Translations under genes and position numbers: made by a program
Assembly (NCBI GenBank): GCA_027488155.1
Contig: JAIYCE010000045.1
Location: 1-61,359, forward strand
Origin: Hyphomicrobiales bacterium
GTDB taxonomy: Bacteria; Pseudomonadota; Alphaproteobacteria; Rhizobiales; Beijerinckiaceae
Length of the DNA stretch: 61,359 bases
Direction of reading: 5' to 3'
In this document: positions 30,774 to 39,164 of the stretch, in pieces
How positions within the stretch are numbered: position 1 is the first letter of the stretch
Layout: each line of letters starts with the position of its first letter
Notes under the pieces: model-generated
What the model was told of the DNA's origin: nothing
Databases searched by the model: none
The model's input: only the letters and a program-made list of their open reading frames with translations

Positions 30774-31568
30774 ATGACCACCATCACGGGGCGTACGCGT
30801 TTATGGCTGATCCTCGCCGACCCTATCGTGCAGGTGAAAACGCCGCAGATGATCAATGGTGTGATTGCGGAGCGCGGTGTCGATGGCGTGATGATTCCGA
30901 TGCATGTCGGCAGCGATCACCTAGCTGACGCGGTGAAGGCTATTCGCGGCATGAAGAATTGCGGCGGGATGATCATCACTGTGCCGCACAAATCCGCCAT
31001 CGTCGATCTGCTCGACGATGTAAGTCCCAATGCCCGCCTTATTGGTGCCGTCAACGCCATCAGGCGCGAAGCCGATGGCCGTCTCAAGGGGGAGATACTG
31101 GACGGATTGGGATTCGTCGCAGGCCTCAAGCAGCATGGCATCGATCCCAAAGGTCTGTCGGCTTATCTCGCCGGAGCGGGCGGTGCCGCCAATGCGATTG
31201 CGTTCGCGCTGGCGGAAGCAGGGGTAACGCGGCTTACGATCGCAAATCGCACGCGGGCGAAAGCTGAAGACCTTGCGCGCCGCCTCGCAATCGCGTTTCC
31301 CGCGCTGCCGGTTGCCATCGGCACGCCGGACGCTGCGGGGCACGATTTACTTGTCAATGCGACGGCACTCGGCATGAAATTGAACGATTCACTACCATTC
31401 GATCCCGCCTCGTTGAGCCCCAAGCAGATCGTGGCGGACATCATCATGGATCCCGAAGAAACCGCCATCATGGCAGCGGCGCGCGGCAAGGGATGCCGCG
31501 TTCATCCGGGCAAACCTATGCTGCTCGCCCAACGCGAATTGATGGCCGAATTCCTGGGAATAGGATGA
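30774..31568 (+). CDS. Shikimate-dehydrogenase-like protein with altered substrate pocket
   Basis: 264 residues with the AroE fold. Catalytic Lys73 (ITVPHK) and the conserved Asn94 (GAVNAIRRE) and Asp110 (GEILDGLGF) of the shikimate dehydrogenase active site are present, as is a cofactor motif GAGGAANAIAFALAEAG with NRTRAKAE. However the shikimate-carboxylate binding serines (normally S-x-S in the N-terminal PIxHSxSPxxHN motif) are replaced by DPIVQVKTPQMIN, and the NTD of the GxNTDxxGF motif is ILD. It is therefore unlikely to be the biosynthetic AroE and probably acts on another hydroxy acid or cyclic polyol. First gene of the rightward arm. Confidence 0.75.
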   Translation: MTTITGRTRLWLILADPIVQVKTPQMINGVIAERGVDGVMIPMHVGSDHLADAVKAIRGMKNCGGMIITVPHKSAIVDLLDDVSPNARLIGAVNAIRREADGRLKGEILDGLGFVAGLKQHGIDPKGLSAYLAGAGGAANAIAFALAEAGVTRLTIANRTRAKAEDLARRLAIAFPALPVAIGTPDAAGHDLLVNATALGMKLNDSLPFDPASLSPKQIVADIIMDPEETAIMAAARGKGCRVHPGKPMLLAQRELMAEFLGIG

Positions 31569-31607
31569 TGGCGGAGGCTTCTATCCTGACGGGTTTGCAA
31601 CGGTGCC

Positions 31608-33011
31608 ATGATGTCTGATGCGGCGTTCCTCTCGCGTCTGCGTGAAAAACTCGGCACAACCGGCGTACTGATGGATCCGGCGCAGTGCGAATCTTACGCA
31701 ATCGATTGGCGCCGTTTGTTTCAGGGAAAACCGTTAGTCGTTGCGCGTCCTTCCAACACGCACGAAGTCGCTGCGGTCGTTGCATTATGCCGCGATTATC
31801 AGATCGCAATTGTTCCACAGGCTGGAAACACGGGCATGGCAGGCGGCGCTGTGCCCGATGCAAGCGGGCGTGAGCTCGTCTTATCATTAGCGCGGATGAA
31901 TACCATTCGTAGCATCGATCCTGTCGGGATGACGATGGAAGTGGAAGCCGGCGTCATTTTAAAAACTGCGCAGGATGCGGCTGCGGCACAAGGGCGTCTC
32001 CTGCCGGTCAGTCTTGCTGCCGAAGGATCCGCCATGATGGGTGGCATCGTTGCGACCAATGCTGGCGGTCTCAATGTTCTGCGCTACGGAATGACGCGTG
32101 CGCTCGTGCTCGGCCTGGAAGTCGTGCTCCCCGATGCAACAATCGTGAATGGCTTACGCCATTTGCGCAAAGACAATGCTGGTTACGATTGGAAGCAGGT
32201 CTTCATTGGCAGCGAGGGTACGCTCGGTATTGTAACTGCTGCCGTTATGCGTTTGTTGCCTCAACCGAAAGACAGCGTGACCGCACTTCTATCCGTGCCT
32301 CATCCTCAGGCCGCGCTCGATCTCCTCGCCTGCGTTCAGAGCGAATTGGGCGATAGCATCACCGCCTGCGAAATGATGGCGGGCTTTTCGCTTGGGCTTG
32401 TTGAGAAGCATTTCGGTTTACGACGACCCATTGCCGATGGTGAATGGTTTGTTTTGATCGAGGCTGCTTCGACCCTGTCAGGTCTGCGCGAAGCAACCGA
32501 AACAGCTCTTGGCCATGCGCTTCAGCGTGGTTTTGCGCTTGATGGAATAATTGCGGAATCAGGCCGACAAGCAGCCGAACTCTGGCAATTACGCGAACGC
32601 ATCACGGAATCGGAAGGCAAGGAAGGCAAGAGCGTCAAACATGACGTTTCCGTGCCGATCCCGCTTATTCCTGCCTTTCTCCGCGCTGCGGACGAAGCGA
32701 TGGCGCGCCTGCTGCCGGGCACGCGCATCAATTGTTTTGGTCATCTCGGCGATGGTAATCTGCACTACAATATCTTGGTCGACAGACATACGGCAGATGA
32801 AGTCAACGTCGTGGTGCATGACGTCGTGCAGCGTTTTGGCGGTAGTATTTCCGCCGAGCACGGCATTGGGCAATATCGTGTGGCTGAACTTGACCGCCGC
32901 CGTGCGCCGGAAGAACAAATCCTGTCGCGCAAGATCAAGGATGCCATCGATCCCGATGGTCTCATGAACCCCGGCAAGGTTCTGCCGCGCAAATCAGCGC
33001 ATGGTCATTAA
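31608..33011 (+). CDS. FAD-linked oxidase, GlcD / D-2-hydroxyacid dehydrogenase type
   Basis: 467 residues. The PCMH FAD-binding domain is clear: RPSNTHEVAAVVALCR, then PQAGNTGMAGGAVPD, and the AEGSAMMGGIVATNAGGLNVLRYGMTRALVLGLEVVLPD stretch (flavin contacts). The C-terminal domain shows INCFGHLGDGNLHYNIL and ISAEHGIGQYRVAEL, the His/Glu metal and substrate residues of the GlcD/D-lactate/D-2-hydroxyglutarate dehydrogenase family. It probably oxidises a D-2-hydroxy acid, passing electrons to the respiratory chain. It lies 39 nt after the shikimate-dehydrogenase-like gene and shortly before the GMC oxidoreductase. Confidence 0.85.
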   Translation: MMSDAAFLSRLREKLGTTGVLMDPAQCESYAIDWRRLFQGKPLVVARPSNTHEVAAVVALCRDYQIAIVPQAGNTGMAGGAVPDASGRELVLSLARMNTIRSIDPVGMTMEVEAGVILKTAQDAAAAQGRLLPVSLAAEGSAMMGGIVATNAGGLNVLRYGMTRALVLGLEVVLPDATIVNGLRHLRKDNAGYDWKQVFIGSEGTLGIVTAAVMRLLPQPKDSVTALLSVPHPQAALDLLACVQSELGDSITACEMMAGFSLGLVEKHFGLRRPIADGEWFVLIEAASTLSGLREATETALGHALQRGFALDGIIAESGRQAAELWQLRERITESEGKEGKSVKHDVSVPIPLIPAFLRAADEAMARLLPGTRINCFGHLGDGNLHYNILVDRHTADEVNVVVHDVVQRFGGSISAEHGIGQYRVAELDRRRAPEEQILSRKIKDAIDPDGLMNPGKVLPRKSAHGH

Positions 33012-33025
33012 ATGGGCGTAGCGTG

Positions 33026-34648
33026 ATGACACAATCGGACGATTTTGATTTTGTCATTGTTGGCGGCGGCACAGCTGGGTGTGTACTAGCAGATCGTCTC
33101 ACCGCCGATGGCCGTTTTCGTGTTCTGATGCTTGAGGCGGGCGGGCGCGATGACGGATTTTGGATTTCAATTCCCGCAGGCTTCTCAAAGCTCCTAACCG
33201 GCACACAATTTAACTGGCGGTTCGAGACTGAACCGGAGGACAATACGTATCATCGCCGCATCGTTGTGCCGCGCGGTAAAGGACTTGGCGGTTCAAGCCT
33301 CATCAACGGCATGATCTTCGTGCGTGGGCAGAAAGAGGATTACGATCAATGGGCACAGATGGGCGCAACGGGATGGAGTTTTGAGGAAGTCCTTCCCTAT
33401 TTCAAAAAGCTCGAAAGCTTTGAAGAGGGCGGCAGCGCGATGCGTGGTGGCAAAGGCCCAATGGCTGTCGAGCGCGTCAAGCTCCGGCCTGAAATTGCAG
33501 AAGCGTTTATCGATGCAGGAGAACAGGCTGGGTTCCCACGTAATCCCGACTATAATGGTGAAACGCAGGAAGGTTTTGGTTATTATCAGGTCACGCAAAA
33601 GCGCGGACGACGTTGGAGCGCCGCTGATGCCTATCTACGCCGAGCTGCAAGTCGATCCAATCTGTTTGTCCGAACGGGCGCTCATGTTACGCAATTGATC
33701 CTTGACGGCCGTAAGGTCACAGGTGTCGAATATCAGCAGCACGGCCAGAGGCACCGTGCGCGCGCCAGGTGTGAAGTGATCATGTCTGCAGGGGCCGTCC
33801 AAACGCCGCAGATACTCGAACTGTCCGGCATTGGTGATCCGTCGCATTTAGCCGCTGTTGGTATTGAGGTGCGGCATGCACTCCCCGGTACAGGAAACAA
33901 TTACCGCGATCACTTCTGCACGCGTATGAACTGGCGCGTCAAAAAACCAGTGACTCTGAACGAGCATGCGCAGGGCTGGAGGTTGGCAGGGGCCGTCGCA
34001 AAATATCTTGCGACACGTTCTGGCATTCTGACATTAGGAACTGGTCTCGCACATGCATTCCTGAAGACGCGTCCTGAGGTGGCGACACCGGATATTCAAT
34101 TCTTTTTCATGCACGCAAGTTATGCCAATGCAGCCGATCGCAAGCTCGACAAGAAGCCCGGTATGACGATCGGCGTAACCCAATTGCGTCCTCAGTCGGT
34201 CGGCTCGATCCATGTTAAATCGGCTGATCCTTTTGCTATGCCATCGATTAAGCCAAATTTTCTATCGGCGCATGGCGATGCTGAGACGTTGATCGCGGGT
34301 ATGAAAATGGCACGCCACGTTGTCGCGCAACCGGCGCTCGATCCCTATCGCGCTTATGAGATGAGCCCCGGCGAAGCGGTGCAGACCGATGAGCAATGGC
34401 TTGATTTTGCACGTGCCAATGGACAGACGATCTATCACCCTGTTGGAACTTGCGCGATGGGTGTCGGGCCGCGTGCCGTGGTAGATCCCGCGCTTAAGGC
34501 GCACGGTCTCGCGGGATTGCGTATCGTAGATGCCTCAGTGATCCCGCTGATGGTATCGGCGAATACTGAAGCTGCCGTGTTGATGGTGGCTGAGAAAGGA
34601 GCTGATCTCATTCTTAAAGATGCAAGGATGGCTTTGGCCGCGACATGA
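33026..34648 (+). CDS. GMC-family FAD oxidoreductase (choline-dehydrogenase-like)
   Basis: 540 residues from ATG 33026; a GTG one codon earlier is possible. N-terminal FAD motif FVIVGGGTAGCVLADRL, followed by LEAGGRDDGFWISIPAGF and the GMC signature RGKGLGGSSLINGMIFVRGQKEDYDQWAQMG. The second GMC signature is around GAVQTPQILELSGIG. The C-terminal catalytic His is in IYHPVGTCAMG, with the final Asn/His-containing stretch near SANTEAAVLMVAE. Such enzymes oxidise primary alcohols. In this cluster it may start the pathway that the hydroxyacid oxidase and SDRs continue. The substrate is not deducible. Confidence 0.88.
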   Translation: MTQSDDFDFVIVGGGTAGCVLADRLTADGRFRVLMLEAGGRDDGFWISIPAGFSKLLTGTQFNWRFETEPEDNTYHRRIVVPRGKGLGGSSLINGMIFVRGQKEDYDQWAQMGATGWSFEEVLPYFKKLESFEEGGSAMRGGKGPMAVERVKLRPEIAEAFIDAGEQAGFPRNPDYNGETQEGFGYYQVTQKRGRRWSAADAYLRRAASRSNLFVRTGAHVTQLILDGRKVTGVEYQQHGQRHRARARCEVIMSAGAVQTPQILELSGIGDPSHLAAVGIEVRHALPGTGNNYRDHFCTRMNWRVKKPVTLNEHAQGWRLAGAVAKYLATRSGILTLGTGLAHAFLKTRPEVATPDIQFFFMHASYANAADRKLDKKPGMTIGVTQLRPQSVGSIHVKSADPFAMPSIKPNFLSAHGDAETLIAGMKMARHVVAQPALDPYRAYEMSPGEAVQTDEQWLDFARANGQTIYHPVGTCAMGVGPRAVVDPALKAHGLAGLRIVDASVIPLMVSANTEAAVLMVAEKGADLILKDARMALAAT

Positions 34649-34650
34649 GC

Positions 34651-34688
34651 TTAACAAATTCAGAAAAATCGACGTTGAAATTTGTTAA
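34651..34688. repeat. 10-bp AT-rich inverted repeat downstream of the GMC gene
   Basis: TTAACAAATT (34651-34660) and AATTTGTTAA (34679-34688) are perfect reverse complements separated by 18 nt. They begin 3 nt after the GMC oxidoreductase stop. The stem is AT-rich, the loop long, and no T-run follows, so it is a poor intrinsic terminator. It could mark an mRNA end or be a binding site upstream of the olsB-like gene. The rest of this 180-nt gap shows nothing else. Confidence 0.4.
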
Positions 34689-34828
34689 TGTCTCTCTTGC
34701 CGGCCGGAAGAGCCCGAGCAGTACTTGCTTGATCCCGGTCATTGATGCTGCCTGACAGGTTCTGTCACAAAACTGTAGCCCTATCACCGCAAGAGAAGCC
34801 CCGCACCCTATGAGGGTATGATTCGGGG

Positions 34829-35707
34829 ATGTCTATGCTTTCGTTACGTCTGCCTGCTGGCGGGCATTTTCTGCCGCTGTCCCGCTTATCTCAAGAAGAT
34901 CGAATCCTGGGGCGTATTGGTTGCCTAGAGGTGCGACTTGCGAGCAAAAAGAAGCACATCCGAAAAGCCCAACGCCTACGTTATGAAGTATTTTTTGAAG
35001 AAGGAAACGCGACACCTGATCTCGTTCTTAAACTAGCGCGCCGCGACATGGATGCATTTGATGCTATTTGCGATCATCTTCTTGTTGTCGATACGTCGCG
35101 TAGATTTGGGCGCAAAATCGTTGGCACCTACCGGCTTCTTCGACGTGATGTAGCTGATCAAAATTTTGGCTTTTACAGCGAGAGTGAATTCGACCTTGAT
35201 CCGTTCCTCAATCGCCACCCGACAAAACGCCTTTTAGAACTTGGACGCTCTTGCGTTTTGAAACCTTATCGCGACAAGCGGACGGTTGAGCTGCTGTGGC
35301 TAGGAATTTGGAAATACGTTCTCCAGAACCAGATCGATGTTATGTTTGGTTGCGCAAGCTTTGAAGGAACCGATCCTGAGAGACTTGCGCTCCCTTTAAG
35401 CTATTTGTCGCATTTCGCATCGGCTCCACCGGAGTGGCATGTGCGTGCTCTGGAAAATCGTTATGTCCGAATGGACCGTTTGAAGGCCGACGAAATTGAG
35501 CATAAGCGTGCTATTCTAGCGCTGCCGCCATTGATTAAAGGATATTTGCGTGCTGGCGCACGCTTTGGTGAAGGTGCTGTCATCGACCGTTCCTTTAACA
35601 CAACCGACGTCATCGTTGTTCTGCCCGTCGCTTCAATTGCGCCGCGCTATACGACGCACTTTGGAAGAGATATTGAGCAAACAAAGACAACTATTCTCAC
35701 AGGCTGA
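34829..35707 (+). CDS. olsB: L-ornithine N-alpha-acyltransferase OlsB-like (GNAT fold)
   Basis: 292 residues, the size of rhizobial OlsB. Motifs typical of the ornithine-acyl-ACP acyltransferase (hemolysin-like) family are RKAQRLRYEVFFEEG, DAICDHLLVVD, GTYRLLRRD, FDLDPFL, ELGRSCVLKPYRDKRTVELLWLGI, and FGCASFEGTDPE. OlsB transfers a 3-hydroxyacyl chain from ACP to ornithine, giving lyso-ornithine lipid, which OlsA then acylates. No olsA is nearby. No signal peptide; expected at the inner face of the inner membrane. It stands alone between the oxidoreductase cluster and a tRNA gene. Confidence 0.85.
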   Translation: MSMLSLRLPAGGHFLPLSRLSQEDRILGRIGCLEVRLASKKKHIRKAQRLRYEVFFEEGNATPDLVLKLARRDMDAFDAICDHLLVVDTSRRFGRKIVGTYRLLRRDVADQNFGFYSESEFDLDPFLNRHPTKRLLELGRSCVLKPYRDKRTVELLWLGIWKYVLQNQIDVMFGCASFEGTDPERLALPLSYLSHFASAPPEWHVRALENRYVRMDRLKADEIEHKRAILALPPLIKGYLRAGARFGEGAVIDRSFNTTDVIVVLPVASIAPRYTTHFGRDIEQTKTTILTG

Positions 35708-35900
35708 TGTAAGCGAAATGCCTTGACGTAGAAACCGATATGAAGGGCGCTAACGTTCTAAAGCGAATAGCTCTAAGGGGAGTGCGTGTTGCTGATTATG
35801 GGGTTACGCCAGACCAGCGAATAGCTTCCCTGCGGCTTCCCAGATGAACTACGGAGCAATTTCGGGGAAACGAACAGTTCAGTTAGACATTGAAAAGAAA

Positions 35901-35977
35901 TGGCGCGCCCGAAAGGATTCGAACCTCTGACCCCCAGATTCGTAGTCTGGTGCTCTATCCAGCTGAGCTACGGGCGC
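35901..35977 (-). tRNA. tRNA-Arg (anticodon ACG)
   Basis: The minus strand folds as a full cloverleaf of 77 nt with encoded CCA (35903-35901). The acceptor stem GCGCCCG (35977-35971) pairs with CGGGCGC (35911-35905), with discriminator G. The D arm carries AGCTCAGCTGGATAGAGC. The anticodon stem CCAGA/TCTGG encloses the loop CTACGAA, giving anticodon ACG (read as ICG, Arg). The T-loop is GGTTCGAATCC. The 193 nt between olsB and this tRNA show no other supported feature. Confidence 0.97.
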
Positions 35978-36067
35978 CCGGCGCGGGTCATGCCTCACGC
36001 GAGGCGTTCTCCATAGAGGCTCCGGCGGCGAATGGCAACCCTTTGGCGCTCATCCTCGAGGTGCTTT

Positions 36068-37483
36068 TCAACCGAAACGACGGAGCCATGTGCTGAGCCT
36101 GCGCAGAATCTTGTTGCGCGCCAGTGGAGCAAGGCTCTCCAACAGAGCGCGGCGCGGCGTTTCCGCGTAGCTCGGAGCCGGTGGGACCATGCTACGCAAC
36201 GCGCCGGTCTTGACGCCGAGCGCGGAAGCCCAAGGTGCAATCAACTCGGCCGCCTGCGGTCCCGTCAGGCTCACGCCGACAAGGCGGCCGCGCCGATCGA
36301 GCAGGATTTTTGCGTGGCCAGCGGGTTGATGGCTTGCAAAGGCGAGATCATTGTCGGCAAAGGCGCTGCGGAGCACGGCTATCGCGCCATGCTTGGACCT
36401 TGCCTCGGCCTCATTCAGCCCGGCCCATGCCAAGGCCGGATGGGTCTGGACAGCATGGGGAAGCCGCCCGTTGTCGTAGCGGGCGGGTAGGCGAAATAGG
36501 ATCTGGCGGATCACACACTCGGCCTGCACGAGCGCGGCGTGATGGCCGACAGGGCCGCCCGCGGCGGCGCAGGGGCCAATCGCATAGATCCGCGGATTGT
36601 CCGTCCTCAGCCTGTGGTCAACCTTGATACCTGCTCCCGAAGAGCCAATCCCTGCCAATGCGAGCCCGAGCCCTGCCGCATCGGTACGGCCTTGGCCTGT
36701 CAGCAGGAGGGCATCTGCATCGTGAACGCCCGCCGTGCCATTCTCGTCGAGCATCAGCCGGATGGTTCCGGGCATTGGTCCGGCGTCGATGGCGGTGATG
36801 TCAGCCTGTCTGAAAACCACGCCTTCGCGCCGCAAAGCGTGGGTCACGATGGCCATTTGTTCGGGGTCGACACCGGGCAGAAGCGGGGCGGCTGCAACCA
36901 ATGTTACTGCACTGCCCAGCCGCTGCAACGCTTGGGCCCATTCGAGCGCTACGCCGTCGGTGCCGAGAACCACAAGACGGCGTGGCCATTCCTGAAGCGC
37001 AAAAACGGTCTCTTCGGTAAGCGTTGGGATAGTAGCGAGGCCGGAGAGAACGGGCCGGTACGGTGCGTTGGGTTGCGCGATGATAAATCGGCGTGCTGCG
37101 ATGCGCACAGCGCCCGCGCGCAGCACGGTGGTCGATTCAAAAACGGGGTCGGCTTCGATCGTTTGAACGCCGAGCGCACGATAACGCGCCGTTGTGCTGC
37201 GTAAGGCCGCGCGTTCTTGCACAGTACGCACGCGTGCCATCACGGTTGCGCAATCCACCGCGACTTCTCCAGTCTGAATACCGAAACAGCTCGTCTGCCT
37301 CGCCATTTCAGCCATATTGGCGGCAGCCATCAGCGCATGTCGTGCTTCTTCGATCCCATAGATTGTGCGCCCGCTTTTCACGAGCACCGTTGGTACGCCA
37401 AATGCGCCTGCTAGAAGCGCGGCGCGCAAACCCGCGGCACTGTCGCCGATAATGCAAAGATCGGGCGTCAGCATGTCAGACAT
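36068..37483 (-). CDS. Degenerate pyridine-nucleotide disulfide oxidoreductase-family FAD protein
   Basis: 471 residues from ATG 37483 (overlapping the TVP38 stop by 8 nt; ATG 37474 is also possible). It has the fold of the lipoamide dehydrogenase / mercuric reductase family: N-terminal FAD motif CIIGDSAAGLRAALLAGAFG, NAD-domain motif RRLVVLGTDGVALEWAQALQRLGSAVTLV, the second FAD motif IYAIGPCAAAGG, and a C-terminal dimerisation domain. The redox-active CxxxxC that should follow the first motif is absent (TIYGIEEARHALMAAANMAE instead), and the C-terminal catalytic His of HPTxxE is replaced (APSYAE). It therefore cannot run the usual disulfide chemistry and is probably a plain NAD(P)H-FAD enzyme or a regulator. 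Last gene of the hisD operon. Confidence 0.8.
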   Translation of the reverse strand: MSDMLTPDLCIIGDSAAGLRAALLAGAFGVPTVLVKSGRTIYGIEEARHALMAAANMAEMARQTSCFGIQTGEVAVDCATVMARVRTVQERAALRSTTARYRALGVQTIEADPVFESTTVLRAGAVRIAARRFIIAQPNAPYRPVLSGLATIPTLTEETVFALQEWPRRLVVLGTDGVALEWAQALQRLGSAVTLVAAAPLLPGVDPEQMAIVTHALRREGVVFRQADITAIDAGPMPGTIRLMLDENGTAGVHDADALLLTGQGRTDAAGLGLALAGIGSSGAGIKVDHRLRTDNPRIYAIGPCAAAGGPVGHHAALVQAECVIRQILFRLPARYDNGRLPHAVQTHPALAWAGLNEAEARSKHGAIAVLRSAFADNDLAFASHQPAGHAKILLDRRGRLVGVSLTGPQAAELIAPWASALGVKTGALRSMVPPAPSYAETPRRALLESLAPLARNKILRRLSTWLRRFG

Positions 37484-38231
37484 TGGTGACATCCGACAAA
37501 GCGCGCCGCTGCCAGCGTTTGGCAAGCACCGGCATTAAGGCGATGACACTCAGGACCGTCATGGGCCACAGAATGCGTCCGTTCAAAAAATCGCTGATCT
37601 CCAGCCCGGTACAAGTGCCAGTTTGAGTTGCTTTGCAAGTCAAAAAAACCGTCGATTGCTGCAGCATAGCCTCTTGCAGCCCGGCTCCGATTGAAGCCAC
37701 GATGAAACTCATGGGAGCGATACCAATCAGCGTTGCACCGATAAAGATTGGCAGTCGCAATCGTCCCGTCGCTGCAATGAGATTGACGACAAAGAATGGA
37801 AAAGCTGGGGTCAACCGTAAGAAAAGCAGATAGAAAAACCCGTCTCGGCGAAACCCTGCGAGGTAACGACCGGCACGTTGCGGGATGCGGACAGTCAGTC
37901 TTTCGGCAAAACCAGCACGGACGGTCGCAAACAAGATTGTTCCGCCTGTCGTTGCAGCAAGGACAGACATGAGGCCACCCGCGACGCTGCCGAACAGCAT
38001 GCCGCCTGCGAGCGTCATAATGGCGCTACCGGGCGTGCCGAACGCGGTAATGATCACATAGGCCAATCCAAACAGGAGAAGAGCAGATGTCTGTCGCACT
38101 GCGACGAAAGCGACAATGTTATGGTAATAGGTAAGGAGCAATTCGTCTGGCGCAGCGAAAATGAACAGCGCTGCAAACAGGCCCGCGGCCAAAGTGAACA
38201 GGCAAGCGGTTAGAAACTGCGCCCGTTTCAT
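37476..38231 (-). CDS. TVP38/TMEM64 (DedA-like, SNARE-associated) membrane protein
   Basis: 251 residues with about six hydrophobic segments. The central VTT-domain signature is visible: FGTPGSAIMTLAGGMLFGSVAGGLMSVLAATTGGTILF, followed by FLRLTPAFPFFVVNLIAATGRLRLPIFIGATLIGIAPMSFIVASIGAGL, which contains the conserved R-x-x-P-x-x-P-F-x-x-x-N motif. Family proteins sit in the inner membrane and are linked to lipid scrambling or transport. TVP38 genes are often found next to FAD oxidoreductases of the mercuric-reductase type, as here. Overlaps the upstream phosphatase gene by 4 bp. Confidence 0.85.
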   Translation of the reverse strand: MKRAQFLTACLFTLAAGLFAALFIFAAPDELLLTYYHNIVAFVAVRQTSALLLFGLAYVIITAFGTPGSAIMTLAGGMLFGSVAGGLMSVLAATTGGTILFATVRAGFAERLTVRIPQRAGRYLAGFRRDGFFYLLFLRLTPAFPFFVVNLIAATGRLRLPIFIGATLIGIAPMSFIVASIGAGLQEAMLQQSTVFLTCKATQTGTCTGLEISDFLNGRILWPMTVLSVIALMPVLAKRWQRRALSDVTNV

Positions 38232-38698
38232 CCAACCTGTACTCCCGACGAAGGCGTCAGGCGGGCATTGATCTTCTTCTGGAGAACGTCGCGCATATCG
38301 CGATAAGCGTTGAGCTTTTGGTCGCGCGAGCCCTGCACAACGGAGGGGTCAGGCATGGGCCAATATTCAACGTCAGCAGCCAATAAGCGTGTCATATCCA
38401 AAACCTTGTGGTGCGCTTCCGGACTGAGCGTCACGATCAGGTCGAAATTGAGGCCCTCATTTTCTTCGAGTTCTTCCAACGTTCGCGGCTTATGGCGCGA
38501 GGCGTCTATGCCGATTTCCTCAAGCGCTGTCACGGCAAATGGATCGAGTTCCCCACGGCGGACGCCTGCGGATTGAACATAGACCGACCGACCAAAATAA
38601 TGCCGTGCCAACGCTTCGGCCATAGGGGAGCGGATGGCGTTCATGGCGCAGGTGAACAGCACGGCCTGGATTTTCCGGCCTCCGCCCACGTCGCTCAT
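38228..38698 (-). CDS. Low-molecular-weight protein-tyrosine-phosphatase-like protein
   Basis: 156 residues. The P-loop CAMNAIRS (Cys17 to Arg23) fits the CX5R(S/T) active site shared by low-molecular-weight phosphotyrosine phosphatases and thioredoxin-type arsenate reductases. A candidate general-acid Asp lies in WPMPDPS (residues about 105-111). In place of the usual CTGNICRS the loop has CAMNAIRS, as in the alphaproteobacterial group whose genes sit beside hisD. Substrate unknown. It is coupled to the TVP38 gene and 1 nt after UPF0262. Confidence 0.82.
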   Translation of the reverse strand: MSDVGGGRKIQAVLFTCAMNAIRSPMAEALARHYFGRSVYVQSAGVRRGELDPFAVTALEEIGIDASRHKPRTLEELEENEGLNFDLIVTLSPEAHHKVLDMTRLLAADVEYWPMPDPSVVQGSRDQKLNAYRDMRDVLQKKINARLTPSSGVQVG

Positions 38699-38699
38699 C

Positions 38700-39164
38700 T
38701 CAGCCTTTCCAATGGAGTGCCGTGATCAGCGTAAACAGCCGCCGCGCCGTATCGAAATCGATATCGATCTTGCCATTGAGCCGTTCGATAAGCAGACCCG
38801 CCGCCTCGTCATGCAGTCCACGTCGGCCCATATCGATGGCCTCGATCTGCGCTGCACTCGCTGTCTTGATGGCCGCATAATAGGATTCGCAGACCAAAAA
38901 ATAATCTTTCACGACACGGCGGAAGGGTGACAGTGAAAGCAAATGGGCGATGACTGGTTCGCCGCCTGCATGACGGATGTCGAGCATCAATTGATTGCTT
39001 CGCAGCCCGACTTGTAAGGCATAGGGTCCGCCCTCGTGACCGCTGACGGCGAAGGAATTGCTCTCGATCAGATCGTAGATTGCAATCGCGCGCTCATGCT
39101 CCTGTTCGGGCGCACCGCGTCCGATCGAGGTTTCATCTAGCGTGACGGCAACAAGCTTCTTCAT
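38700..39164 (-). CDS. UPF0262 family protein
   Basis: 154 residues, recognised as UPF0262, a small cytoplasmic family of alphaproteobacteria. Characteristic stretches are LVAVTLDETSIGRGAPEQEHERAIAIYDL near the N-terminus, FRRVVKDYFLVCESYYAAIKTASAAQIEAIDMGRR in the middle, and TARRLFTLITALHWKG at the end. No catalytic motif is obvious. It overlaps hisD by 4 bp. Function is unknown, although the constant hisD linkage suggests co-expression rather than a proven role in histidine synthesis. Confidence 0.85.
   Translation of the reverse strand: MKKLVAVTLDETSIGRGAPEQEHERAIAIYDLIESNSFAVSGHEGGPYALQVGLRSNQLMLDIRHAGGEPVIAHLLSLSPFRRVVKDYFLVCESYYAAIKTASAAQIEAIDMGRRGLHDEAAGLLIERLNGKIDIDFDTARRLFTLITALHWKG

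Noticed and set aside
35762-35826. 11-bp direct repeat AGCGAATAGCT upstream of the tRNA gene
   Set aside because: Only two copies, 54 bp apart, with no gene or promoter context; may be chance.
35901-35977. tRNA-Arg as an integration site for a genomic island
   Set aside because: No integrase, phage gene or repeated tRNA 3' end was seen on either side, and both flanks hold ordinary chromosomal genes.
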